The notes below the pieces were generated by a model that worked only from the letters and a program-made list of their open reading frames with translations, did no database searches and was not told the origin of the DNA. From positions 45,954 through 109,953 of the forward strand of contig NZ_JAKVIR010000007.1 in assembly GCF_022601975.1 (NCBI RefSeq): 64,000 bases of DNA. The letters run 5' to 3'. This stretch comes from Pontibacter sp. E15-1. Lineage in GTDB: Bacteria > Bacteroidota > Bacteroidia > Cytophagales > Hymenobacteraceae. The position numbers and the translations under genes were made by a program. Shown piece after piece: positions 9,543 to 18,251 of this stretch. Positions within the stretch are counted from its first letter, which is position 1; the number at the start of each line of letters is the position of its first letter.

Positions 9543-10460
9543 TTGATTAAAACAGTAATATTAATTTTACATCTGGCTTTAGGCCTTCTGCTCACCTCAT
9601 CTTGTTCTGGACAGGCAAACCGATCTTTTTCCATATATGCATACCCTAGTAGGTTTGATGCAGGGGCAGAAGCATACTTTGCAGAAAATGGGTTCATAAC
9701 ACAGAACATTGACATTATGACGCAAGGCAGCATTGTATATGCAAAAGATCCTACCAACTTCGATTCTGCCCGTATCAAGCGCTTTCTGGACAAAAGGTTT
9801 CCGGATGTGGCGGGCGAGGGCATGCTGGTGCTCGATTGGGAGGCTGGGCCATACCTCGACCTGCGGAACCACGCTGCCACAGACAGCGACTTTCAACTGG
9901 CTGAGCAAAAAATGATAGCCTTGCTGCGTGAGATTAGAAGACAACGGCCAAACCTAAAGCTCTCTTTTTACGGCATACCTTACCGTGCTTGGAACACATG
10001 GCAACACGAGAACTATAATCCGACAGGGAAATACGATAACCTGCTCGCTAAGCTTGATTTTATAACGCCCTCCATGTACATGGTGCATGCCGATGAAGAG
10101 GTAGGGCATGAGCGAAACCTCAAATATTTGCGGCAGAATCTGGAGACAGCCCTCTATTATGGGAAAAAATTCAACATACCCGTTACTCCATTTGTCTGGC
10201 ACCGTATACACTCCGGCAATGGCCAATACGGAGGGGAGATCATCCAAAAGGAGGTTTTTGCATCTTATATCAAATATATCTCGGCTTATACATGGGATGG
10301 GCATAAGGCCGCCGGCGTCTATTGGTGGGATAATGTAAGCAACCGGCTCAAGAAACTGGAGGGTATAGATAGACACCTGAAAGGAGAGGTGCACGATGCA
10401 GCCTCCTACGACGCCATGCTGGTGGGGTATGCCAGGGAAGTGAAGCAAGCGCTTCGATAA
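9543..10460 (+). CDS. Lipoprotein resembling a TIM-barrel (GH56-like) glycoside hydrolase
   Basis: 305 residues with a TTG start. That start gives a good lipoprotein signal: MIKT, a hydrophobic stretch, then LLTSSC, with Cys21 as the likely lipidated residue. No ATG near the start would keep the signal. The mature part looks like an alpha/beta barrel: a DWE motif after a beta strand (LVLDWEAGPYLD), FYGIPYRAW, FITPSMYMVH, VTPFVWHRIH and a late GVYWWDN. A D-x-E acid pair after strand 3-4 recalls hyaluronidase-like GH56 enzymes, but the similarity is judged by eye and the substrate is unknown. It lies between the T9SS genes and the glycan locus, so a role in trimming the surface glycan is possible. 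Confidence 0.65.
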   Translation: MIKTVILILHLALGLLLTSSCSGQANRSFSIYAYPSRFDAGAEAYFAENGFITQNIDIMTQGSIVYAKDPTNFDSARIKRFLDKRFPDVAGEGMLVLDWEAGPYLDLRNHAATDSDFQLAEQKMIALLREIRRQRPNLKLSFYGIPYRAWNTWQHENYNPTGKYDNLLAKLDFITPSMYMVHADEEVGHERNLKYLRQNLETALYYGKKFNIPVTPFVWHRIHSGNGQYGGEIIQKEVFASYIKYISAYTWDGHKAAGVYWWDNVSNRLKKLEGIDRHLKGEVHDAASYDAMLVGYAREVKQALR

Positions 10461-10540
10461 GTCCGCATCATGGCGCATCCAAACACAGGGTATATGCTTG
10501 CTGCTCAAAATACACAGTTGAAATCTAAGCCGTCCAACTC

Positions 10541-11572
10541 ATGAAAGTATTGTTCATTCAACCCGGATGCAGGGAGTATAGAGTGAAGTTGTTTGAGGAG
10601 TTGTCCCAATCTATCGGGGGGGTAGACCTTCTGCATTTCGGCCCAAGAAAATTCAATGGCAACCAGACAGTTTCAGAGAACGAGGGACGCAAGCTGAAAA
10701 TTTCCAAATTCCATTGGATCAGGGGGCTGCACCGGCACGTGAAAGACTATGATGCCGTAGTCGGGATGTTTGACCCGCACTGGCTCAACGTTTTCCTGCT
10801 GCCCATTTTCTTTAACAAAAAAATAATCTTCTGGGGGCACGGCAAAGGAAAATCCGGTATGCTCAATATAGTTAGGCGGACGCTGGGGAAAAGGGCAAAA
10901 GCCGTGATTACCTACGATGAGAAGGGAAAGGCCGAATTGGTAAAGCTCGGCATTGATACGCAGAAAGTGTTTATCGCCAACAACACGCAGCACGTGCCCA
11001 ATAGCAGTGATACTTCTGCGCTGCCAAAAAACAGTTTTATCTATGTTGGCAGAATCCAGGCCCGAAAAAAAGTGGAGGACCTGCTGGAAGCTTTCGCGAT
11101 GGCCAAAAGCCAGTTGCCCGCCGGAACCCGGATTACGGTGATCGGGGATGGAGACCATCTGAAGAGCTTGAAAGCAAAGGCCCAGGAATTGCAGATTGCC
11201 AGTTCTGTAGACTTTGTGGCGGGAACGACCGATGCGGAGGAACTTAAGGCTCATTTTTCCAAAGCCTATGCCTATGTTTCCCCGGGCCACGTCGGGTTGG
11301 GAGTGCTTCATAGTTTTGCCTACGGAGTGCCGGTCGTTACCTACAAAGGCGACCATCATGCCCCGGAGTACCATAACATCGACAACGAGATTTCTGGCTT
11401 GCTCACTGAGCCCAAAGTAGCTGAACTGGCTCAGGCACTGGTGAAAATAACAACAGGTGGTATGTATAGGCAAATGGGCCACACTGCCTATGGGCACTAT
11501 GCCGAGAAGCGAAAGATATCTCAGATGGTTGACGCTTTTAAAGAAGCGATCTATTACACGCATACCTCCTGA
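10541..11572 (+). CDS. GT4-type glycosyltransferase lacking the usual EX7E glutamates
   Basis: 343 residues, GT-B fold, no signal peptide or membrane span. The C-terminal Rossmann half is clear: FIYVGRIQARKKVEDLLEAF, VIGDGDHLKSL, and then the donor-site region YVSPGHVGLGVLHSFAYGVP. There the two glutamates usual in GT4 (E-x7-E) are replaced by Gly and His, a pattern I associate with a Bacteroidota GT4 subgroup of the 'SPGxVGL' type. It probably adds one sugar of the repeat unit at the cytoplasmic membrane. First gene of the + strand glycan locus, 80 bp after the lipoprotein gene. Confidence 0.85.
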   Translation: MKVLFIQPGCREYRVKLFEELSQSIGGVDLLHFGPRKFNGNQTVSENEGRKLKISKFHWIRGLHRHVKDYDAVVGMFDPHWLNVFLLPIFFNKKIIFWGHGKGKSGMLNIVRRTLGKRAKAVITYDEKGKAELVKLGIDTQKVFIANNTQHVPNSSDTSALPKNSFIYVGRIQARKKVEDLLEAFAMAKSQLPAGTRITVIGDGDHLKSLKAKAQELQIASSVDFVAGTTDAEELKAHFSKAYAYVSPGHVGLGVLHSFAYGVPVVTYKGDHHAPEYHNIDNEISGLLTEPKVAELAQALVKITTGGMYRQMGHTAYGHYAEKRKISQMVDAFKEAIYYTHTS

Positions 11573-11701
11573 AAGCGAGGTATGGCGATGCAACTAAAAC
11601 AAGGAGGCATATTACCTGCAAACACAATAGGGGCCACAAGTCAGGCAGCTTATTTGTGGCGAAGGGCATCGTAATAAGCGAAGCATACAAAACAGATTAA
11701 A

Positions 11702-12817
11702 ATGAACGTATTTCTTTCTTCAGGATCATTTTTCCCAGCGCAAACTGGCGGGCCAAGCAACTCCCTGTACTGGCATGCCAAGGCGCTTGTGGAAAACGAC
11801 GTGGCAGTAACCATCCTGACGACAAACAGGGGTATCACTGAACAAAGCCCCGTTCCGTCCGACAAATGGACAAACATGGGGTTTGGGGATGTCAGGTACT
11901 GCAGCAGCAGGTATAAGGCTTTCGTCAACTCCATAAACGCCACGAAGCGTTCTGATATCATCCACCTTTCAAGCTTGTTTTACTTTCCTTCGTTCCTGCT
12001 GGCGATATACCTGTATCTGCAGGGCCGTAACTGGATCTGGTCGCCAAGGGGGGAATGCTCTGCCGACGCTTTGCGCTATTCGTCTATAAAAAAGAAGCTA
12101 ATCCTGAAGTTGATTAATAGATTAAAGGGCAGGGTAGTCTTTCACTCCACCTCTCCGAAGGAGACAGAGGAGATTATGGCTGTGTTTGGCAAGGTGAAAG
12201 TGCTTGAGTTCCCGAACTACTGCTCTCTGGAAGACAGGCTAGCCGTCGACACCAAGAAGCAAATCCTTTTTATGGGGAGGATACACCCAATCAAGGCGAT
12301 AGAGAATCTGATACAGGCCGTTGCTATGTCCGAAGAGTTCAATACGAAGGGGTATAGCCTCAAGATCGTGGGCAAATGCGCGCCCGAAAACGCGGGGTAT
12401 CTCAACAGCCTGAAGGAACTGGTGGAAAAGAGCGGCCTGCGCGACAAGGTACATTTTGCCGGCCATTTAACTGGCAAGGAAAAGAGCAACGCATATGCCG
12501 AGTCTTATTGCCTGGTACTGCCCTCACACACCGAGAATTTTGGCAATGTCATTATAGAGGCCCTCAATTTCGGCACCCCTGTAATCGCCTCAAAAAACAC
12601 GCCCTGGGGCATTCTTGAGGAAAGCGATGCAGGATACCATGTCTCTAACCAGGTGAGCGAACTCGCCGATGCTTTGAACAGAATAATAAGCTTGCCACAA
12701 AACCAGTATCAGGCGATGCGGGAAAATGCCTTCAACCTTTGCGAGCAGCATTTTTCGATCAACAACAACATAGATAAATGGATTGACGCCTATAAGGGCA
12801 ATTTTAAAGGTGCGTAA
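11702..12817 (+). CDS. GT4 family glycosyltransferase
   Basis: 371 residues. The N-terminal half has the glycine-rich acceptor-side loop of GT4 enzymes (SGSFFPAQTGGPSNSLYW). The C-terminal half has LFMGRIHPIKAIENLI, LKIVGKCAP and an intact EX7E motif in PSHTENFGNVIIEALNFGTP. The nucleotide-sugar donor cannot be predicted. It lies 129 bp after the preceding glycosyltransferase and 35 bp before the oxidoreductase gene, in the same direction. Confidence 0.9.
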   Translation: MNVFLSSGSFFPAQTGGPSNSLYWHAKALVENDVAVTILTTNRGITEQSPVPSDKWTNMGFGDVRYCSSRYKAFVNSINATKRSDIIHLSSLFYFPSFLLAIYLYLQGRNWIWSPRGECSADALRYSSIKKKLILKLINRLKGRVVFHSTSPKETEEIMAVFGKVKVLEFPNYCSLEDRLAVDTKKQILFMGRIHPIKAIENLIQAVAMSEEFNTKGYSLKIVGKCAPENAGYLNSLKELVEKSGLRDKVHFAGHLTGKEKSNAYAESYCLVLPSHTENFGNVIIEALNFGTPVIASKNTPWGILEESDAGYHVSNQVSELADALNRIISLPQNQYQAMRENAFNLCEQHFSINNNIDKWIDAYKGNFKGA

Positions 12818-12852
12818 GAGTTCTTAGAAAGAAACGATATTTAGTATAACTT

Positions 12853-15048
12853 ATGAAACAAATCATACAGTCGTTTAAGACCGGCGAGACGACTTTAGCC
12901 GATATACCTGCCCCACAAGTAAGAAAAGGCTATGTGCTGATCCAGACGAGTTGCTCGCTGGTATCGTTAGGGACAGAGCGCATGCTAGTGGAGTTTGGGA
13001 AGGCAAACCTGTTGGAGAAAGCGCGTCAGCAACCAGACAAAGTGAAGCAGGTGCTGGACAAGGTGAAGTCTGATGGCCTCATGCCCACGCTGGAGACTGT
13101 GTTTAATAAACTGGAGCAGCCACTGCAGTTAGGCTACTGCAACGTGGGCAGGGTCATCGCCGTGGGTGAGGGCGTCAGCGAATTCAAGGTAGGCGACCGC
13201 GTTGCCTCAAACGGGTCGCACGCCGAAGTGGTGTGCATCCCGAAGAACCTGGTGGCCGCCATACCCGACAATGTGAGCGACGAAGAGGCGGCCTTTACCG
13301 TGATCGGCTCTATCGGCCTGCAGGGAATCCGGTTGCTGAACCCGACATTCGGAGAGACCATTGTGGTGACGGGACTGGGCTTGATCGGACTCGTGACAGC
13401 AGAAGTCCTGAAGGCGAACGGCTGTAAAGTGATAGGCGTTGACCTGGATGACCAGAAGCTCGCCATTGCCAAGGCAAAGGGGATCATACCGGTCAATCCG
13501 CGCACCACCGATGTAGTGAAGTTTATCGAGAACGAGACTAACGGGGTAGGGGCAGACGGCGTGATCATCACGGCATCTGCCAAGTCTAACGACATTATCT
13601 CGCAGGCAGCGCAAATGAGCCGCAAACGCGGCCGCATTGTGCTGGTAGGCGTTATTGGGCTCAATATCAGCCGCGCAGAGTTCTACGAGAAAGAACTGAC
13701 CTTCCAGGTTTCCTGCTCCTACGGGCCAGGCCGGTATGATGAGAGCTATGAGCAGCGGGGGCAGGACTACCCGCTGGCCTTTGTGCGCTGGACCGAGAAA
13801 AGAAACTTCGAAACCATACTGCACGCCATTTCCAGCGGTAATCTCGAGGTAAAATCGCTGATAACAGAGAAAATCCCGATCCAGGAATACGACAAGATTT
13901 ATGGGGAGATAGGCAAGAGCCGTGCGATAGCGTCTATCCTTACCTACCCCGGAAGCGGAGAGGTGGATTTGAGTGCCACTGTGCTGCTTGGCGACAGAAG
14001 TTTCGCCGGGGCAAAGGGTGTGGTGGGCATCATCGGGGCCGGTAACTTTACCAAGATGACCATGTTGCCTGCGATGAAAGACACCGGGGCGAACTTTAAG
14101 TACATTGCTAGCGCCGGAGGCGTAACAGGCACCGCACTGGCCAAGAAACACGGCTTCACGCACAGCACCACCGATTACAAAGAGATGCTGAAAGACGCGG
14201 AGGTGGACCTTGTGATGATTACCACGCGCCATGGGCTGCATGCTGCTATGGTACAGGAAAGCCTTGAGGCAGGCAAGCACGTGTTTGTGGAGAAACCGCT
14301 GGCCCTGACGCAGAAGCAACTGCAGGATGTGGTGGCCGCCTACCAGAAACACGCCGCGCAGAAAAACCTGACGCTCTCAGTGGGCTTTAACAGAAGGTTC
14401 TCGCCGCATATCCGCAAGATGAAGGAACTCATCGGCAACGCACAGGATCCGATAAACATCGTGGCCACCATGAACGCCGGGTATATCCCTGACAATGTTT
14501 GGGTGCACGACATGCAGTCGGGTGGCGGGCGCATTATCGGGGAGGCCTGCCATTACCTTGACCTGATGGTATACCTTACGGGGAGCAAAATTAAGTCTGT
14601 ATGTATGAATGCCCTCGGGAAGAACCCTGCGGAGAACACCGATAACGCCAGTATCCTGGTGCAGTTCGAGAACGGTTCCAACGGCGTGGTCAACTATTTT
14701 GCGAACGGGCACAAGAGCTATTCCAAGGAGCGCGTGGAGTTGTACTCGCAGGGTCGCACCCTGATTATGGACAACTTCCGCAAAACGGAGGGCTACGGTT
14801 TCAGGGGCTTCTCGAAGCTGAAAACCGGCCAGGACAAAGGCCACCGCTACCAGTTTACGAAATTGGTTGAGGCCCTGAAAAACGGCGGCGAGCCGCTTAT
14901 ACCGTTTGACGAGATCGTGAACGTGTCGTTGGCAAGCATTGCCGCGATCCAGAGCCTGAAGACCGGAGGGTGGGCCAACGTGGCATTAGACACCCAGCCT
15001 GCCGCAACTCCTGTGTCGGAAGCCTTGAAAGAAACCCTGGCAGTCTGA
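12853..15048 (+). CDS. Bi-domain oxidoreductase: MDR/ADH-like domain fused to Gfo/Idh/MocA domain
   Basis: 731 residues with two NAD(P)-binding units. Residues 1 to about 365 are a medium-chain dehydrogenase-like domain with dinucleotide loop VTGLGLIGLVTAEVL. Where zinc ADHs have the catalytic Cys and the Gly-His-Glu motif, it has SCSLVSLGTE and GYCNVGRV, so the usual catalytic zinc site appears lost. Residues about 385-700 form a Gfo/Idh/MocA domain: GIIGAGNFTKM, then VEKPLALT, and GEACHYLDLM with the expected His. Similar fusions occur in capsule and exopolysaccharide loci and are thought to oxidise or epimerise a nucleotide sugar, but I know of no firmly established substrate. It sits upstream of the epimerase and heparinase-family genes. 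Confidence 0.88.
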   Translation: MKQIIQSFKTGETTLADIPAPQVRKGYVLIQTSCSLVSLGTERMLVEFGKANLLEKARQQPDKVKQVLDKVKSDGLMPTLETVFNKLEQPLQLGYCNVGRVIAVGEGVSEFKVGDRVASNGSHAEVVCIPKNLVAAIPDNVSDEEAAFTVIGSIGLQGIRLLNPTFGETIVVTGLGLIGLVTAEVLKANGCKVIGVDLDDQKLAIAKAKGIIPVNPRTTDVVKFIENETNGVGADGVIITASAKSNDIISQAAQMSRKRGRIVLVGVIGLNISRAEFYEKELTFQVSCSYGPGRYDESYEQRGQDYPLAFVRWTEKRNFETILHAISSGNLEVKSLITEKIPIQEYDKIYGEIGKSRAIASILTYPGSGEVDLSATVLLGDRSFAGAKGVVGIIGAGNFTKMTMLPAMKDTGANFKYIASAGGVTGTALAKKHGFTHSTTDYKEMLKDAEVDLVMITTRHGLHAAMVQESLEAGKHVFVEKPLALTQKQLQDVVAAYQKHAAQKNLTLSVGFNRRFSPHIRKMKELIGNAQDPINIVATMNAGYIPDNVWVHDMQSGGGRIIGEACHYLDLMVYLTGSKIKSVCMNALGKNPAENTDNASILVQFENGSNGVVNYFANGHKSYSKERVELYSQGRTLIMDNFRKTEGYGFRGFSKLKTGQDKGHRYQFTKLVEALKNGGEPLIPFDEIVNVSLASIAAIQSLKTGGWANVALDTQPAATPVSEALKETLAV

Positions 15049-15097
15049 TCAATTCGCGCTTGCTATACCTAATGTATCATCCTTAAAACCTATTCTT

Positions 15098-16210
15098 ATG
15101 CTTGTAACGATCATTGCCGGTGCCCGACCCAACTTCATGAAAATTGCCCCTATCATCGAGGCGATTAAGAAAGCAGGTGACCAGGGCCACGCTATATCTT
15201 ACAGACTGGTGCACACGGGCCAGCACTACGATAAAAAAATGTCAGGCGACTTTTTTGAGCAACTGGGTATCCCGGAGCCGGACACGAACCTGGAGGCTGG
15301 CGGCGGAACACAAGCCGAGCAAACGGCAGCCATAATGGTTCGCTTCGAGCAGGAGTTATTGAGCCATCGCCCGGACCTCGTGCTTGTGGTCGGTGACGTT
15401 ACCTCTACCATGGCCTGCGCGATCACTGCGCAAAAGCTGTGTGTGCCCGTTGCGCATGTCGAGGCCGGCATACGCTCCGGCGACTGGAGTATGCCCGAGG
15501 AGATAAACCGCATGGTGACGGACAGTATCAGCAACTATTTTTTCACCACCTCGGAGGTGGCCAACCAAAATCTGCTGCAGGCAGGTATTGGCCGGGACAG
15601 GATTTTCTTCGTCGGCAACACGATGATCGACACCCTGCTGAAGCAGCAGCCCAAGTTCCGGGCACCGCAGTTCTGGGACGAGCTGGGATTGAAGAAAAAA
15701 GAATACCTGGTGATGACCCTGCACCGACCCTCCAACGTGGACGAGCCGGAGCAGCTTGCCAGACTGCTGGATGTGCTGGAGAAAGGCACCGAGCAGCTGC
15801 CCGTTATTTTCCCTGTGCACCCGCGCACCCGCAACAACATGGAAAAATTTGGCATCACGACTAACCATGTGAAAGCCGTGGAGCCGCTAAGCTACCTGGA
15901 GTTCAATTACCTGGTGCAGCATGCTAAGGGTGTGATCACCGACTCTGGCGGCATCACGGAGGAAACTACAGTGATGGGAGTGCCTTGCATGACGCTCCGC
16001 ACCTCCACGGAAAGGCCGGAGACGTGCACAATAGGCACCAACGAACTACTCGGGACAGATTCTGAGGCACTGAAAGACGCTCTGGAAGTGCTTTTTGCAG
16101 GCAATTGGAAAAAAGGCGGTATCCCGGAGCTCTGGGACGGCAAAACAGCGGGCCGCATTGTGGAGGCTCTGTTGCGCCTGCACCAACCTGAAAAAGCCGC
16201 TTTGGCATAA
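15098..16210 (+). CDS. wecB: UDP-N-acetylglucosamine 2-epimerase (non-hydrolysing)
   Basis: 370 residues, typical for the family that interconverts UDP-GlcNAc and UDP-ManNAc in the cytoplasm. Family motifs are present: GARPNFMKIAPII at the N terminus, HVEAGIRSGDWSMPEEINR, VGNTMIDTLL, HRPSNVD, FPVHPRTRNN and DSGGITEETTVMGVPCMTLR. It implies ManNAc or a derivative (for example ManNAcA) in the glycan. The name rests on family; related WbpI-type epimerases act on other UDP-HexNAc derivatives and cannot be excluded. Confidence 0.92.
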   Translation: MLVTIIAGARPNFMKIAPIIEAIKKAGDQGHAISYRLVHTGQHYDKKMSGDFFEQLGIPEPDTNLEAGGGTQAEQTAAIMVRFEQELLSHRPDLVLVVGDVTSTMACAITAQKLCVPVAHVEAGIRSGDWSMPEEINRMVTDSISNYFFTTSEVANQNLLQAGIGRDRIFFVGNTMIDTLLKQQPKFRAPQFWDELGLKKKEYLVMTLHRPSNVDEPEQLARLLDVLEKGTEQLPVIFPVHPRTRNNMEKFGITTNHVKAVEPLSYLEFNYLVQHAKGVITDSGGITEETTVMGVPCMTLRTSTERPETCTIGTNELLGTDSEALKDALEVLFAGNWKKGGIPELWDGKTAGRIVEALLRLHQPEKAALA

Positions 16211-16354
16211 CCCGATTAGGTCTGATGGTTTAACTGGCGTGTAAGCAATTGTTGAAGCGCCAGAGCCAGGTACCGGATAATCGCAGCGCCGGGGTATGCG
16301 GGTATACCGCACCACTTGCAGCAAAAAAATCACAGTTTCGCACAAATCAGTACA

Positions 16355-18247
16355 ATGGTAAATATCGGTACAGGGGTAGTACATCTTCTTAAGAACATGG
16401 GGCCGCGTTATGTGGCCTACAGGGTACGGCACGAACTTGAGAAGAAGGCGGGTGTTTTGAAGCGTAGGTTCCCGGAGAACCAGCCGCTGAAGACATTCGT
16501 GCCTCTGGTGCAGTGGCGCGCAGATGCAGGCACGTTCCTTTTCTCAGACAGAAAGGATATCAGGCTGAAGAAGAAACCGACGCCCCAGCTGAAGCAGAAG
16601 GCTGCTGCCATACTGGAGGGCAGGCTGACTTTTTTCAGCTCACTGGAGATTGACCTTGGCAAAGATTACGATTGGCTGACAAACCCGGACTCGGGCTTTA
16701 CTTACGACAACACGCGGCACTGGTCCCAGATCAGCGACCTGAGCTCTACGGCCGGAGACATAAAGTATGTATGGGAGAAGTCCAGGTTCAGTTACCTGCA
16801 TACCATCCTGCGCTACGACTACCATTTTGAGCAGGACAGCGCCGAATGGGTGTTCGCGGAGTTGGACAGCTGGATCAGGGCAAACCCCATCAACTGCGGC
16901 CCGAACTACAGGTGCTCTCAGGAAATCTCGTTGCGTTTGTTCAACTGGAGCTATGCCCTGCATTTTTACCGGCACTCTCCGGCCCTGACAGAAGACAGAT
17001 GGCGTGACTATCAGCATTATATATACTGGCAGCTGCACCATGTATACCATCACATCGATTTCTCGCGGATAGCCGTGCGCAACAACCACGCGATCACGGA
17101 GACATCGCTGCTTTGCCTCTCTGCGTTTCTATTTCCATACATACCGCAAACAAAGCAGTGGGCAAAGGAAGGGCGCCGCTGGCTGGAAGAGGAAATCAGC
17201 TACCAGATATACGAAGACGGCACTTTCCTGCAGAACAGCATGAACTACCACCGTGTGGTGGTGCAAGTGCTGACGCTGGTGCTGGCCCTAACTGAAAAAA
17301 ACGGAAATCCTTTGGCAGGGAGCGCCTACGAGGCCGCTTATAAGTCTGTGAATTTTCTGCTGCAGTGCCAGCAACTCACCACCGGCAAGCTTCCTAACCT
17401 TGGTGCAAACGACGGGGCGCTTTTCTTCCAGTTTACAGACAGCGACTACAATGACTACAGGCCACAGCTGAACTCGCTCCACCTGCTGCTGACCGGGGAG
17501 AACCTGTACAGTGGCACGGGGGTATGGGAGGAGGATGCCGCCTGGTATGGCATCCGGCCACAAAAAGCAACGCGTTTTGCGGTGTTAAACCAAACCCAGG
17601 GTTTCGTGTCGTTTCCGGTGGGTGGGTATTACCTGATCCGCGACAACGAGAGCCTGAGCCTGATCCGATGCGCCAAATTCAGGAACAGGCCCAGCCACGC
17701 CGATAATCTGCACTTGGATGTATGGGTGGGGGAGAAGAACCTGCTACACGACGCGGGGAGTTATAAATACAACACGTCCAAGGACCTGAAGCGCTATTTC
17801 AAGGGCACGCAATCGCACAACACCGTAATCGTGGACGATCTGGATCAGATGCTGATGGGAGAGCGGTTTATCTGGTACCATTGGTCAGAGGCAGAAGACG
17901 TTAAGCTTACAGAAAACGACGAGTATTATACCTTCGAGGGCACCATCAGGGCTTTCGGCCACCTTGCCAGGAACGTGCGCCATACCCGTACCGTCCAAAA
18001 GAAAAAAGGGGCCAACACCTGGCTCGTGACGGACGAGGTAAAGGGCCTGCCGCCGCAACACATGATCAAGCAGCTGTGGCATACCGCTTACCCCGAACAG
18101 GCAGACCTGCGGGTACTGACCAACGAAGCCGACCGAACCACCGAAACCGGCTGGCGCTCGACGCACTACGGCACCAAAGAGGCCTGCACCCAAGTTGCGG
18201 TAACCACAGAGAACAGGCATATACAAACCCTAGTACAAACAACATAG
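16355..18247 (+). CDS. Heparinase II/III family protein without a signal peptide
   Basis: 630 residues from ATG 16355; an upstream TTG at 16316 would add 13 residues but is less likely. The N terminus (MVNIGTGVVHLLKNMGPRY) shows no export signal. The first half is an alpha-helical toroid with VRNNHAITE and NYHRVVVQ. The second half is the heparinase II/III beta-sandwich with FRNRPSHADNLHLDVW, LLHDAGSYKYN and SHNTVIVDD. Family members are polysaccharide lyases acting on uronic-acid glycans, normally in the periplasm or outside. Here the gene is embedded in a biosynthetic locus, 4 bp before a glycosyltransferase gene, so it may edit a lipid-linked or nascent uronate-containing glycan inside the cell. 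That role is inference. Confidence 0.88.
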   Translation: MVNIGTGVVHLLKNMGPRYVAYRVRHELEKKAGVLKRRFPENQPLKTFVPLVQWRADAGTFLFSDRKDIRLKKKPTPQLKQKAAAILEGRLTFFSSLEIDLGKDYDWLTNPDSGFTYDNTRHWSQISDLSSTAGDIKYVWEKSRFSYLHTILRYDYHFEQDSAEWVFAELDSWIRANPINCGPNYRCSQEISLRLFNWSYALHFYRHSPALTEDRWRDYQHYIYWQLHHVYHHIDFSRIAVRNNHAITETSLLCLSAFLFPYIPQTKQWAKEGRRWLEEEISYQIYEDGTFLQNSMNYHRVVVQVLTLVLALTEKNGNPLAGSAYEAAYKSVNFLLQCQQLTTGKLPNLGANDGALFFQFTDSDYNDYRPQLNSLHLLLTGENLYSGTGVWEEDAAWYGIRPQKATRFAVLNQTQGFVSFPVGGYYLIRDNESLSLIRCAKFRNRPSHADNLHLDVWVGEKNLLHDAGSYKYNTSKDLKRYFKGTQSHNTVIVDDLDQMLMGERFIWYHWSEAEDVKLTENDEYYTFEGTIRAFGHLARNVRHTRTVQKKKGANTWLVTDEVKGLPPQHMIKQLWHTAYPEQADLRVLTNEADRTTETGWRSTHYGTKEACTQVAVTTENRHIQTLVQTT

Positions 18248-18251
18248 CTTT

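Noticed and set aside
13207..14352. 381-codon open frame on the minus strand
   Set aside because: Shadow of the bi-domain oxidoreductase, which carries clear motifs on the other strand.
16316..16354. Upstream TTG start for the heparinase-family gene
   Set aside because: The extra 13 residues add no signal peptide, and ATG 16355 is the stronger start codon.
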